NCBI GenBank assembly: GCA_963730535.1
Contig: CAVSRU010000005.1
Span: 186,001 to 250,000 of the forward strand
DNA: 64,000 nucleotides
Direction: 5' to 3'
Source of the DNA: DASSUW01 sp963730535
Lineage (GTDB): Bacteria; Actinomycetota; Thermoleophilia; Solirubrobacterales; Solirubrobacteraceae
Both the position numbers and the translations under genes were made by a program. This document shows, one piece after another, positions 1 through 9,618 of this stretch. The notes under the pieces are model-generated. The model saw only the letters and a list, made by a program, of their open reading frames with translations. It made no database searches and was not told the DNA's origin. Position 1 is the stretch's first letter. The number at the start of each line of letters is the position of its first letter.

Positions 1-13
1 ACTTCGGGGGTCC

Positions 14-373
14 ATGGACGACGTCTACGACCTCTTCAAACGCGGCACCGCGCTGCTCGAGGCCGGCGACTTCAACTCCGCCACGGTGCCGCTCTCCAAG
101 GCGGCCGAGCTCGAGCCCGAGAAGACGTCGATCCGCGAGGCGCTGGGACGCGCGTACTTCCGCTCGAGCCAGTTCGAGGCCGCCCGCGTGGAGTTCGAGG
201 CGGTCGTCGAGCGGGCCCCGACGAACGACTACGCGCTCTTCTGCCTCGGCCGCTCGCTGATGAAGCTCGGACGGCCCGCGGAGGCGCGCAAGCCGCTCGC
301 CCTCGCAGCCCAGCTGCGACCCGAACGGCGCGACTACCGGATCTACCGTGAGCGTGCGGCAAAAGCCGCCTGA
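14..373 (+). CDS. TPR-repeat protein
   Basis: A small (119 aa) soluble protein made of TPR-type helix pairs, expected to be a cytoplasmic protein-protein docking module. About three repeats cover residues 8-110; the spacing of small residues (for example ALGRAYF and CLGRSLMKLG with following A-x-x-x-A/F helices) fits the TPR consensus. There is no signal peptide or membrane segment. The ATG is preceded by a G-run at 6-10 that can act as ribosome binding site. A promoter-like -10 and a hairpin separate it from rimP, so it is probably the end of a unit entering from the left or a single gene. Its partner cannot be told from sequence. Confidence 0.8.
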   Translation: MDDVYDLFKRGTALLEAGDFNSATVPLSKAAELEPEKTSIREALGRAYFRSSQFEAARVEFEAVVERAPTNDYALFCLGRSLMKLGRPAEARKPLALAAQLRPERRDYRIYRERAAKAA

Positions 374-385
374 ACGCGCTCTCGG

Positions 386-394
386 TGCTATAAC
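386..394 (+). promoter_or_regulatory. Extended -10 promoter for the rimP-nusA operon (putative)
   Basis: TGC-TATAAC is an extended -10 element (TGN followed by TATAAC), an A/T-rich hexamer that stands out in this G+C-rich DNA. No good -35 hexamer is seen at 16-19 bases upstream, which is tolerated for extended -10 promoters. Transcription would begin near 400-402 and read straight into the two overlapping hairpins at 404-453. Confidence 0.4.
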
Positions 395-403
395 ACCAGC
401 ACA

Positions 404-453
404 GCTTTTTCGGCCCGAAGGGCCACGAAAAGCGGGCGCTCGCCCGCTTTTTT
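404..453 (+). terminator. Two overlapping hairpins, terminator/attenuator in the rimP-nusA leader
   Basis: Hairpin 1 (404-433) pairs GCTTTT..GGCCC with GGGCC..AAAAGC around a GAA loop. Hairpin 2 (428-453) is a perfect 10-base stem, AAAAGCGGGC against GCCCGCTTTT, with a GCTC loop and a run of six T. The two share bases 428-433 and so exclude each other. Hairpin 2 has the form of an intrinsic terminator but ends one base before the first ATG of the rimP frame, so it lies inside the leader of the operon rather than leaving room for a promoter after it. It could simply terminate the upstream gene, or act as an attenuator. Confidence 0.6.
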
Positions 454-472
454 CATGATGATGGGGACAGTG

Positions 473-889
473 ATGAGTGGGATTCAGGCAGACATCGAAG
501 CGCGGCTCGCAGACGTCGAGCCCGATGTCGAGGTGCTGCTTGCCGAGGTCGTCGGCGGTCGCCTGGTGCGGCTCTTCATCGACCACCCCGACGGCGTCAC
601 GCTCGCCCTCTGCGAGCGCGTGACCAGCCGGCTCCCGGAGGTGCGCGAGAAGTACGCGCTCGAGGTGTCCTCGCCCGGCGTCGAACGGCCGTTGACCAAG
701 CCCGAGCACTTCCGCCGCTTCGTCGGCCAGAAGGCGCGCGTTCGCACGCGTGGTGAGCACGAGGGCCGGCGCTCGTTCACCGGCGAGCTGCTCGACGCGT
801 CGGGTGACGGCGTGACCGTCGCCGCCGAGACCGGCGTGGTCTCGATCCCCTACGCCGATATCCACCGATCCAACCTCCTGGGGGACTGA
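473..889 (+). CDS. rimP: Ribosome maturation factor RimP
   Basis: RimP (138 aa from this start) assists late 30S subunit assembly in the cytoplasm. The protein has the expected N-terminal alpha/beta half and a C-terminal SH3-like half; LEVSSPGVERPLT near residues 60-75 is the family signature and IPYADIHRSNL closes the protein. Three ATG codons in a row (455, 458, 461) lie in frame upstream but follow the terminator T-run directly and lack a ribosome site; ATG 473 has GGGGA five bases upstream and is preferred. It is the first gene of rimP-nusA-ylxR-infB-ylxP-rbfA, with 2 bases to nusA. Confidence 0.92.
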   Translation: MSGIQADIEARLADVEPDVEVLLAEVVGGRLVRLFIDHPDGVTLALCERVTSRLPEVREKYALEVSSPGVERPLTKPEHFRRFVGQKARVRTRGEHEGRRSFTGELLDASGDGVTVAAETGVVSIPYADIHRSNLLGD

Positions 890-891
890 GC

Positions 892-2168
<1,277 letters not shown>

Positions 2169-2172
<4 letters not shown>

Positions 2173-2435
2173 GCGCTGTCCGCTCCTGCGTGGGGTGCGG
2201 CGTGCGCGCCCCGCGAGCACTTCTCCGGCGCTTCGCTACCGTGGAGGGTCAGTTGGTGCCGGATCCGCTCGCGCGGATCGCGGGCCGCGGTGCGTGGGTG
2301 CACCCGTCACGCGAATGCTTCGACGCCGCGGTCGCCCGCGGCGGCTTTCAGCGGGCGCTCCGAGCCCCGCTGACCATCCCTGACGAAACCGTAGACTTCA
2401 TAGACACATGGCCAAGAAGCGCGTCCACGAGCTAG
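2169..2435 (+). CDS. ylxR: YlxR family RNA-binding protein (CTG start proposed)
   Basis: YlxR (DUF448) proteins are small nucleic-acid-binding proteins nearly always found between nusA and infB. The signature RSCVGCGVRAP is at residues 5-15 and GRGAWVHPSRECFDAA near 43-58, so identity is clear. No ATG, GTG or TTG exists in frame between the expected start and the conserved Cys; the only plausible initiator is CTG at 2169, which overlaps the nusA stop (CTGA). The next GTG (2190) would cut off the first Cys. The 3' end overlaps infB by 28 bases. Start assignment is inference. Confidence 0.8.
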
Positions 2436-4774
2436 CCAAGCAATACGACATGCCCTCAGCGGAGGTCATGAAGCGCCTGAACGCGTACGGCCTCAACGTG
2501 AAGGCCTCGGCCTCCGCCGTCGACGAGCACGAGGCGGAGCGCGCGCTGACCGGCAAGGCGCCCAAGCAGGAGAGCAACGGTAAGCCCGAGGCTCAGGCCG
2601 CGAAGGCGCCGCAGCAGACGGGCATGGGCTTCGACCGCCCGGCCACCGACTCCGCTCGCCAGCGCCTCGAGGAGCGCCAGAAGGCGCAGCAGGAGGCGCG
2701 CGCGAGGGCCAAGCAGCAGCAGGAGAGCAAGGACGGCGCAGCGGCGGCCGGGGAAGACAAGCCCGCCGACGCAGGCGACCAGCGCCGGCAGCGGCCGACG
2801 CGCTCCTCGCTCCAGGGCGAGCGCACGCCCGGCGCAGCCGGCGGCGTGCGCCGTGTGGTGATCGACTCGCAGGCCTCGCGCCGCGGTCCGGGCGGCCCCG
2901 GTGGTCCCGGCGGCGGTCCCGGCATGCCCCCGCGCCGCCCGCCGCGCCGCGGCGGCCGCCGGCGTCGCGGCGCCTACGTCGAGCCCGCCGCGCAGGACGT
3001 CGCGTCGCTGAAGGCCGACGTCATCAAGGTCAACTCCGGCTCGACGGTCAAGGACGTCGGCGAGTACCTCGGCGTCCCCGTCCCCGAGATCATCAAGAAG
3101 CTCATGAGCCTCGGCGAGATGGCGATGGTCACGCAGACGCTGGCCGACGACACGATCCAGATCCTCGCCGAGGAGTTCGACAAGGAGATCGAGATCGTCC
3201 ACGCCGCCGACGAGACGGCGGACGACGTCGAGTTCGAGGACACCGACGAGGAGCTCGAGCCGCGCGCTCCGGTCGTGACGATCATGGGCCACGTCGACCA
3301 CGGCAAGACGTCGCTGCTCGACGCTATCCGCGAGACCGACGTGGTGGCCGGCGAGGCGGGCGGCATCACCCAGCACATCGGCGCCTACCAGGTGCACCAC
3401 GGCGACAAGGTCATCACCTTCCTCGACACGCCGGGCCACGAGGCGTTCACCGCCATGCGGGCCCGCGGCGCCCAGTCGACCGACATCGCGGTCATCGTGG
3501 TGGCCGCCGACGACGGCGTGATGCCGCAGACGCGCGAGGCCGTCGACCACGCCAAGGCCGCCGAGGTCCCGATCCTCGTCGCCGTCAACAAGATCGACAA
3601 GGAGGGCGCGCAGCCCGATCGCGTCCGCCAGGAGATGACCCAGCTCGGCCTGCAGCCGGAGGAGTGGGGCGGCGAGACGATGTTCGCGGACGTCTCCGCG
3701 AAGACGCACGCCGGCCTCGACGACCTGCTCGAGTCGCTCCTCCTGCTCGCCGAGATCGAGGAGCTCAAGGCCAACCCGGACGTCGAGGCCTCCGGCGTGG
3801 TCATCGAGTCGCGCCTCGATCCCGGCCGCGGCGCGGTGGTCACCGTGCTCGTGCAGCGCGGGACGATGAAGGTCGGCGACGCGCTGGTCGCCGGCGCCCA
3901 CTGGGGCCGCGTGCGGGCGATGCACGACTACGTCGGCAACCGCGTCAAGGACGCCGGCCCATCCGACCCCGTCGAGGTGCTCGGCTTCGACTCCGTGCCC
4001 GAGGCCGGCGAGTTCGTGCGCGTGGTCGAGAACGACCGCCGCGCCCGCTCGCTCGCCGGCGAGCGCGCCAACCGGCTCAAGCTCGAGCAGCAGGCCCGCC
4101 GCGGCGGCCGCAAGGTGTCGCTCGAGAGCATCTTCGACCAGGCGCGCGACGGCGAGATGATGGAGCTCAACCTCGTGCTCAAGGCCGACGTCTCCGGCTC
4201 GTTGGAGGCGTTCGAGGACGAGATCGCCAAGCTGCCGCAGGCCGACGTCGAGGTCAACATCGTGCGCTCCGGCGTCGGCGGCATCACGGAGTCCGACGTC
4301 AACCTCGCCGCGGCGTCCGACGCCGTGATCATCGGCTTCAACGTCCGCCCGGTGGGCGACGCGACCGCCGTGGCCGACCGCGAGGGCGTCGAGATCCGCA
4401 CCTACTCGATCATCTACCGCGCCTTCGAGGAGCTGCGAGACGCCATGGAGGGCATGCTCGCGCCCGAGGAGGTCGAGGAGACGGTCGGCGAGGTCGAGGT
4501 CCGGGCGATCTTCCGCGCCTCGCGCGTGGGCACGATCGCCGGCTCCTACGTCACCGACGGCCACGTGACCCGCGGGGCCAAGGTGCGGCTCGTGCGCGAC
4601 GGCGCCGTCGTCTACGACGGCACGATCGCCTCGCTGCGCCGCGGCTCGGACGACGTGCGTGAGGTCGCCGCGGGCTTCGAGTGCGGCATCGTGCTCCAGA
4701 ACTACGCGGACGTGAAGGAAGGCGACCAGCTCGAGGTCTACGAGACCCGGCAGGTCGAGCGCACGCTGAGCTGA
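2408..4774 (+). CDS. infB: Translation initiation factor IF-2
   Basis: IF-2 is the GTPase that delivers initiator tRNA to the 30S subunit and promotes subunit joining. The 788-aa protein begins with the IF2 N-terminal domain (MAKKRVHELAKQYD), followed by a Gln/Ala/Lys-rich linker and a Gly/Pro/Arg-rich stretch (about 155-195), a second N-terminal subdomain, the GTPase domain with P-loop GHVDHGKT at 294-301, DTPGHEAF and NKID, and the domain II-III-IV region ending in a tRNA-binding barrel. Length is normal for actinobacteria. It starts inside the end of ylxR, consistent with translational coupling. Confidence 0.97.
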   Translation: MAKKRVHELAKQYDMPSAEVMKRLNAYGLNVKASASAVDEHEAERALTGKAPKQESNGKPEAQAAKAPQQTGMGFDRPATDSARQRLEERQKAQQEARARAKQQQESKDGAAAAGEDKPADAGDQRRQRPTRSSLQGERTPGAAGGVRRVVIDSQASRRGPGGPGGPGGGPGMPPRRPPRRGGRRRRGAYVEPAAQDVASLKADVIKVNSGSTVKDVGEYLGVPVPEIIKKLMSLGEMAMVTQTLADDTIQILAEEFDKEIEIVHAADETADDVEFEDTDEELEPRAPVVTIMGHVDHGKTSLLDAIRETDVVAGEAGGITQHIGAYQVHHGDKVITFLDTPGHEAFTAMRARGAQSTDIAVIVVAADDGVMPQTREAVDHAKAAEVPILVAVNKIDKEGAQPDRVRQEMTQLGLQPEEWGGETMFADVSAKTHAGLDDLLESLLLLAEIEELKANPDVEASGVVIESRLDPGRGAVVTVLVQRGTMKVGDALVAGAHWGRVRAMHDYVGNRVKDAGPSDPVEVLGFDSVPEAGEFVRVVENDRRARSLAGERANRLKLEQQARRGGRKVSLESIFDQARDGEMMELNLVLKADVSGSLEAFEDEIAKLPQADVEVNIVRSGVGGITESDVNLAAASDAVIIGFNVRPVGDATAVADREGVEIRTYSIIYRAFEELRDAMEGMLAPEEVEETVGEVEVRAIFRASRVGTIAGSYVTDGHVTRGAKVRLVRDGAVVYDGTIASLRRGSDDVREVAAGFECGIVLQNYADVKEGDQLEVYETRQVERTLS

Positions 4775-4777
4775 TCG

Positions 4778-5101
4778 GTGTCTTCCGGCGAACCCGCGTT
4801 CGTCGTCCTCATGCGCGTCCACCTGCACTTCCCCGACGTCGGCTCCCTGAAGGGCAAGCGAGCCGAGCTCAACCGCATCAAGGCCCACCTGCACGACCGC
4901 TGCGGCGCGACCGTGGCGGAGGTCGCGTACCAGGACACGTGGCAGCGGTCGACGCTCGCGGTGGCCGTAACCGGCGGCTCGCCTGGACGCGTCGCCGAGG
5001 TCGCGGACGGCGTCCAGCGGCTGCTCGATGCACGCTTCCCGCAGGGCGTACGGGTCGAGCGGCGCGTCGCGTCATGGGACGACCTGGAGTCACTACGATG
5101 A
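4778..5101 (+). CDS. ylxP: YlxP family protein (DUF503)
   Basis: A 107-aa ferredoxin-fold DUF503 protein, habitually placed between infB and rbfA. FVVLMRVHLHFPDVGSLKGKR at 8-28 is the family signature; the biochemical role is not established, but the context points to ribosome or RNA work. The start is GTG three bases after the infB stop; the stop overlaps the rbfA start as ATGA. Confidence 0.88.
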   Translation: MSSGEPAFVVLMRVHLHFPDVGSLKGKRAELNRIKAHLHDRCGATVAEVAYQDTWQRSTLAVAVTGGSPGRVAEVADGVQRLLDARFPQGVRVERRVASWDDLESLR

Positions 5102-5460
5102 CCAGCGGCCGGATGCGGCGCGTCGATGAGGCCATGAGGGAGGTCCTCTCCGGCGCGATCACCTCCGAGCTGAAGGATCCACGGGTCGGATTCATCACGG
5201 TGACCGCAGTCGATACAGCCCCTGACCTCCGCTATGCGCGGGTCTACGTGTCCGTCCTGGGCACCGGTGCCGTGCGCCGCCGCTCGCTCGACGGCCTCCG
5301 CTCCGCCCACGGGTACCTGCAGCGCCGCGTCGCGGACGAGCTGCACCTCAAGCACACGCCCACGCTCGACTTCGTCTACGACGACACGGCCGAGCGCGCG
5401 CAGCGGATCGAAGAGCTGCTCGGGCGAGAGGACGCTAGTGGTCCCTCCCGCGAATCCTGA
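5098..5460 (+). CDS. rbfA: Ribosome-binding factor A
   Basis: RbfA (120 aa) is a KH-like 30S maturation factor acting with RimP and IF-2. The motif VDEAMREVLSGAI near 7-19, then KDPRVGFITVTAV and ADELHLKHTPTLDFVYD, is typical. Its ATG overlaps the ylxP stop (ATGA). Ninety-three bases of apparently non-coding sequence follow before the DHH phosphoesterase gene. Confidence 0.94.
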   Translation: MTSGRMRRVDEAMREVLSGAITSELKDPRVGFITVTAVDTAPDLRYARVYVSVLGTGAVRRRSLDGLRSAHGYLQRRVADELHLKHTPTLDFVYDDTAERAQRIEELLGREDASGPSRES

Positions 5461-5553
5461 CGCACTTGGATCGACCGCTGATCGCCGCCTGGCGTCGTCC
5501 TCGACCGAGGGCTGTCTGCGCAAGCACGCCATGACTCACGGGATGAACCACTA

Positions 5554-6549
5554 GTGTCCGACAACGGCTCGACGTCGACTCGCGAGCAGACGCTCGCCGT
5601 CCTGCGGGAGTACGACAAGTTCCTGCTCACCACCCACGAGCGCCCCGACGGCGACGCCGTCGGCTCGCTGGCGGCGATGCAGCAGGTGCTGACGGCGCTG
5701 GGCAAGGACGCGGTCGCCTTCCTCACCGCCGACGAGTTCCCGCTCCCGTACGAGTACCGCTTCATCCACCTCGACGGTCTGGTCACCGAGCCCCCGGCCG
5801 ACCTCGCCGAGCGCGTGATGGTGTTCCTGGACTGCGGCAACATCGACCGCACGCCGGCCGCGGCGCTCGAGGGCGCCGGCCGCGGGATCCTCAACGTCGA
5901 CCACCACCACGACAACACGCGCTTCGGCACGCTCAACCACGTCGACCCGCACGCGTCGTGCACCGCCGAGATGGTGTGGGACCTCATGCAGGGGCTGAAG
6001 GTCGAGGCCACGCGCCCGATCGCCGAGGCGCTGTACGTCGGCCTGGTGACCGACACCGGGCGCTTCATGTACGAGAACACCGGGCCGCGCGCCCACGAGA
6101 TGGCGGCCGCGCTGATCGAGGGCGGCATCGACGTGCACTCGATCTACCGCCGGCTGTACGAGGAGATCCCGCAGGGCAAGCTCGAGCTGCTGGCGCGGGG
6201 CCTCACCAACGTCGAGCGCTTCGACGGCGGCGTCCTCACGCTCACCCACCTGACGCTCGAGGACTACCGGTCCACGGGCGCCGACGAGAGCTACTCGGAG
6301 GGCGTGGTCGACCACCTGCGCTCGGTCGAGGGGACGGCGGTCGCCGGGCTCGTGCGCGACCTGCTCGGCAACGGGACGAGCGCGAAGCGCAAGGTGTCGC
6401 TGCGGGCCACCGACGACCGCGTCGACGTGTCGGTGATCGCCCGCGCCCAGGGCGGCGGCGGCCACCGCCGCGCCGCCGGCTTCTCGACCGACCTCGACTT
6501 CCCCGAGCTCGTCGACTTCCTGCGCGGCGCCGTGTCCGCCCAGCTTTGA
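5554..6549 (+). CDS. nrnA: DHH/DHHA1 family phosphoesterase, NrnA-type (nanoRNase / pAp phosphatase)
   Basis: NrnA-type enzymes degrade very short RNA oligonucleotides and/or dephosphorylate 3'-phosphoadenosine 5'-phosphate, using two Mn ions; some members also act on linear cyclic-dinucleotide products. Metal ligands are visible: HERPDGDAVGS near 28-38, the DHH signature at residues 116-118 (NVDHHHDN), and the C-terminal DHHA1 substrate site GGGGHRRAAGF. The start is GTG. Between rbfA and truB it occupies the position usual in actinobacteria. Its stop overlaps the truB TTG start. Confidence 0.9.
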   Translation: MSDNGSTSTREQTLAVLREYDKFLLTTHERPDGDAVGSLAAMQQVLTALGKDAVAFLTADEFPLPYEYRFIHLDGLVTEPPADLAERVMVFLDCGNIDRTPAAALEGAGRGILNVDHHHDNTRFGTLNHVDPHASCTAEMVWDLMQGLKVEATRPIAEALYVGLVTDTGRFMYENTGPRAHEMAAALIEGGIDVHSIYRRLYEEIPQGKLELLARGLTNVERFDGGVLTLTHLTLEDYRSTGADESYSEGVVDHLRSVEGTAVAGLVRDLLGNGTSAKRKVSLRATDDRVDVSVIARAQGGGGHRRAAGFSTDLDFPELVDFLRGAVSAQL

Positions 6550-7337
6550 TAGACGGCGTCCTGCTCATCGACAAGCCCGCCGGGATGAGCTCGCACGATG
6601 TCGTGGCGGGGGTGCGGAGGTCGCTCGGCCGCGGCACGAAGGTCGGCCACGCGGGCACGCTCGACCCGTTCGCCACCGGCCTCCTGCTCGTGCTCGTGGG
6701 CCGGGCCACGCGCGTGCAGCGCTTCCTGATGGCGCTGCCCAAGCGCTACCGGACGGTGGCGCGGCTGGGGTGGACGTCGACCACCGGCGACCCCGAGGGG
6801 GAGATCGCGCCGGGCCGCACGCCGGCCGAGCCGCTGGAGCTCCCGGTCGGCCGCCTGCGTCAGCGGCCGCCCGCGTACTCGGCGGTCAAGATCGGGGGCC
6901 AGCGGGCCTACAAGCTGGCGCGGCGCGGGGAGGCCGTCGACCTCCCCGAGCGCGAGGTCGATGTCCAGCGGTTCGAGCTCGTCGCGCGTGAGGGCGAGCT
7001 GGCGACGTTCGAGATCGACTGCTCGTCGGGCACGTACGTGCGCTCGCTGGTCGCCGACCTCGGCGATGCCTACTGCGTCGAGCTGCGACGGACCGGGATC
7101 GGCCCGTTCGACGTCGCCGACGCCGACCCCGAACGGCTCCTGCCGCTCGACGACGCGCTCGCGTTCCTGCCGGCCGTCGACCTCGAGGGCGACGCGGCCC
7201 GCCGGGCTGCCCACGGGGTGGTCGTGGAGGGCACCGCTGAGGGAGCGGTCCGCCTGCGCGACGCCGCTGGCCTGATCGCGATCGCCGAGCCCCGCTCCGG
7301 TTCACAACTGAAGCCCGTCGTAGGCTTCCGCGGCTAG
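6546..7337 (+). CDS. truB: tRNA pseudouridine(55) synthase TruB
   Basis: TruB converts U55 of the tRNA T-loop to pseudouridine. The 263-aa protein opens with GVLLIDKPAGMSSHDVV, carries the catalytic Asp40 in GHAGTLDPFATGLL, and has the AYSAVKIGGQRAYKLAR motif. The start is TTG, read across the nrnA stop (TTGA); no ATG or GTG is available before the conserved N-terminus, so this start is well supported. The C-terminal part is a PUA-like segment (about 205-263). Confidence 0.95.
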   Translation: MIDGVLLIDKPAGMSSHDVVAGVRRSLGRGTKVGHAGTLDPFATGLLLVLVGRATRVQRFLMALPKRYRTVARLGWTSTTGDPEGEIAPGRTPAEPLELPVGRLRQRPPAYSAVKIGGQRAYKLARRGEAVDLPEREVDVQRFELVAREGELATFEIDCSSGTYVRSLVADLGDAYCVELRRTGIGPFDVADADPERLLPLDDALAFLPAVDLEGDAARRAAHGVVVEGTAEGAVRLRDAAGLIAIAEPRSGSQLKPVVGFRG

Positions 7338-7504
7338 ATGGCCGGCCCTACGACCCCCACGACCGCCTGGCGCCGTCTCGCGGCGCAGGATCGGCACCCG
7401 CCGAAGGGGCCCGTGGCTCCGCCACTGTTCCCCTTCGTCGTGCACCGCCCTGCATCCACGATCCGGGGCCAGGCGGCCGCGCGGGCCGCACGTCCGACCA
7501 TCTG

Positions 7505-8383
7505 ATGGACGTCACCTGGCTCCCCGACGCCCAGCGGCGGCCGCGCCACGTCGCCGTGGGCGAGTTCGACGGCGTGCACCTCGGCCACCGCGAGGTGATC
7601 CGCGGTTCGGACACCGTGCTGACCTTCGAGCCCCACCCGCGGACGGTGGTGGCGCCCGACTCGGCCCCCAAGCTGCTGATGTCGCTCGACACGAAGGCCG
7701 ACCTGATCGCCGGCCTCGGTGTGCAGGAGCTGGTCGTCATCCCGTTCGACGGCTCGTTCGCCGCCCAGTCGCCCGAGGAGTTCATCGAGCGGGAGCTGGT
7801 CGAGCGCCTCGGCGCCGAGCGCGTCTCGGTGGGGGAGAACTTCCGCTTCGGGCACCGGGCGCGCGGCGACGCCAAGCTGCTGGCCGCCCAGGACGCGTTC
7901 GAGACGCGCGTCGCCCGGCTCGTCGAGCTGGACGGCGAGATCATCTCCTCGACCCACATCCGCGGGCTCGTGTCGGCCGGTGACGTCGCGGCCGCCGCGC
8001 GCTTCCTGGGCGCGCCCTTCCAGATCCGCGGGTCGGTGGCGCACGGCGACAAGCGGGGCCGCACGCTCGGATACCCGACCGCCAACCTCGTGCCCGACCC
8101 GAAGCTCGTCGTCCCCGACCACGGCGTCTACGCCTGCCGCGCGTTCGTCGGGGGTGAGGAGCACGTGGCCGCCGTCAACGTCGGTGTCCGGCCCACGTTC
8201 AAGACCGGCCGCGGGCTGCTCGTGGAGGCGTTCCTCGTCGACTTCGAGGGCGACCTCTACGGCGACCCGCTGCGGCTCGACTTCATCGAGCGCCTGCGCG
8301 GAGAGCGCCGCTTCGACAGCGTCGACGCGCTCGTGGAGCAGATGGGGCGCGACGTGCACGAGACGCGCCGGATCGCGGTCTAG
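7505..8383 (+). CDS. ribF: Bifunctional riboflavin kinase / FAD synthetase RibF
   Basis: RibF makes FMN and FAD from riboflavin. The N-terminal nucleotidyltransferase half shows GEFDGVHLGHREV (about 20-32) and STHIRGLVSAG; the C-terminal kinase half shows GRTLGYPTANL (about 182-192) and the conserved VGVRPTFK. Length (292 aa) is close to the usual ~310. The start ATG follows a 167-base gap (7338-7504) in which no gene or FMN-riboswitch core was recognised. It sits after truB as in many bacteria. Confidence 0.94.
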   Translation: MDVTWLPDAQRRPRHVAVGEFDGVHLGHREVIRGSDTVLTFEPHPRTVVAPDSAPKLLMSLDTKADLIAGLGVQELVVIPFDGSFAAQSPEEFIERELVERLGAERVSVGENFRFGHRARGDAKLLAAQDAFETRVARLVELDGEIISSTHIRGLVSAGDVAAAARFLGAPFQIRGSVAHGDKRGRTLGYPTANLVPDPKLVVPDHGVYACRAFVGGEEHVAAVNVGVRPTFKTGRGLLVEAFLVDFEGDLYGDPLRLDFIERLRGERRFDSVDALVEQMGRDVHETRRIAV

Positions 8384-8433
8384 ACAGACGTTCGAGCCTA
8401 ATTGCAGACGCTTGGGGTATTGGTCTGACGAAC

Positions 8434-9315
8434 ATGCGAGTTGTCGTGGCCCATCGGCGGGAGGGTGAGCGGCGTCGCTTCCAGCGGGTGCTGGCGGAGG
8501 CGGGCCACGAGGTGACCGAGTGCTGCGCCGCGGGCGACGCGTTCGACTGCTGCCGCCAGTGGCAGCCGGACGTCGCCGTGGTGGACGCTGAGGCCGGGCG
8601 CGGGCTGCTCGACCGGATCAAGGCCGACGCCGATGCGTTCGGCACCGCCGTGCTCCTGATCGAGGAGGGGACGCCGCCGCTCGAGCGGGCGGTCGAGGCG
8701 CTCGAGCACGGGGCCCAGGACATCCTCGTCGAGCCGGTGCTCGACGCCGAGCTTCTCCTGCGCGTGCACGCCGCCGGGCGCACAAAGGGGCTTCAGGATG
8801 AGATCGTCGCCCAGTCGAAGCGGCTCGAGGCGGTCCTGTTCGAGGACGCGCTGACGGGGCTTTCCAACCGGCGCTTCGTCCTCACCCAGCTCGCCGGCCA
8901 GGTCAGCGGCGCGCGGCGCCACGAGCGGCCGCTGTCCGTCGCGATCATCGACGTGGACCACTTCAAGTCGATCAACGACACTCGGGGGCACGCGGAGGGC
9001 GACCGCGTGCTGGTCGCGGTGGCGATGGCGCTCCGCGCCAACCTGCGCGCGGAGGACCAGCTCGGTCGCCTCGGCGGCGAGGAGTTCCTCGTGCTGCTCC
9101 CTGACACCGACGCCGAGGCCGCCGCGGCGGCGGCCGAGAAGCTGCGCGTGAGTGTGGCCGAGACGGGGGTCACGGTCAGCATCGGCTGGGCCGCGTGGGA
9201 GGGCGAATCGGCGGAGGAGCTGGTGCGCCGCGCCGACGACGCGCTGTACGACGCGAAGGCCGCTGGGCGCGATCGGGTGGTCGGCGCCCCTGCTACTCTG
9301 CCTCGCCGCAGATGA
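8434..9315 (+). CDS. Diguanylate cyclase, degenerate receiver plus GGDEF domain
   Basis: This protein makes c-di-GMP from two GTP. Residues 1-115 look like a response-regulator receiver fold (VVVAH.., VAVVDAEAG, LIEEG) but the phosphoacceptor surroundings are poor, so phospho-control is uncertain. After a short coiled linker (about 118-135) comes the GGDEF domain: DALTGLSNRRF, DVDHFKSINDTRGH and the active site GGEEF. An inhibitory I-site RxxD (RAED) sits five residues before GGEEF, so product feedback inhibition is expected. It ends overlapping the rpsO start. Confidence 0.92.
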   Translation: MRVVVAHRREGERRRFQRVLAEAGHEVTECCAAGDAFDCCRQWQPDVAVVDAEAGRGLLDRIKADADAFGTAVLLIEEGTPPLERAVEALEHGAQDILVEPVLDAELLLRVHAAGRTKGLQDEIVAQSKRLEAVLFEDALTGLSNRRFVLTQLAGQVSGARRHERPLSVAIIDVDHFKSINDTRGHAEGDRVLVAVAMALRANLRAEDQLGRLGGEEFLVLLPDTDAEAAAAAAEKLRVSVAETGVTVSIGWAAWEGESAEELVRRADDALYDAKAAGRDRVVGAPATLPRRR

Positions 9316-9582
9316 CCGCATTCACCCCTGAGGAAAAGCGCGAGATCGTCGAGCGTTTCGGCAAGGCCCCGGGCGACACGGGCGCCACCGAGGTGCAGAT
9401 CGCGCTGCTCACTTCCCGCATCAACCATTTGACCGAGCACCTGCGCGAGCACAAGCACGACCACCACTCGCGCCGCGGTCTCCTGATGCTCGTAGGCCGG
9501 CGCCGCCGGTTCCTGAACTATCTGCAGAAGAAGGACCTCGAGGGGTACCGCTCGCTGATCCGCGAGCTCGGTCTACGCCTAG
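9312..9582 (+). CDS. rpsO: 30S ribosomal protein S15, stop codon out of frame by one base
   Basis: S15 is a primary 16S rRNA-binding protein. The 89 codons from ATG 9312 give a complete, well-conserved S15 (DTGATEVQIALLTSRINHLTEHL; HDHHSRRGLLMLVGRRRRFL; YRSLIRELGLR). A TAG lies at 9580-9582 but one extra base (9579) puts it out of frame; the S15 frame then stays open as far as 10571. A one-base assembly error or a real frameshift near 9579 is suspected, and the end given here assumes it. The start overlaps the end of the cyclase gene. Confidence 0.85.
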
Positions 9583-9618
9583 GGGTGCCCAACGGGACAT
9601 CGCTCACACGGATGGCCA

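Noticed and set aside
2456..4894. 812-codon open frame opposite infB, and many similar long antisense frames
   Set aside because: They follow from very high third-position G+C; their translations are low-complexity (Ala/Arg/Gly/Asp/Val/Leu) and match no family, while the sense frame encodes a known protein.
5435..5554. CTAGTGGT..ACCACTAG 8-base inverted repeat around the rbfA-nrnA gap
   Set aside because: Arms are short, over 100 bases apart and not seen elsewhere with the same layout; likely chance.
7338..7504. Possible FMN riboswitch before ribF
   Set aside because: None of the conserved RFN-element core segments could be recognised in this gap.
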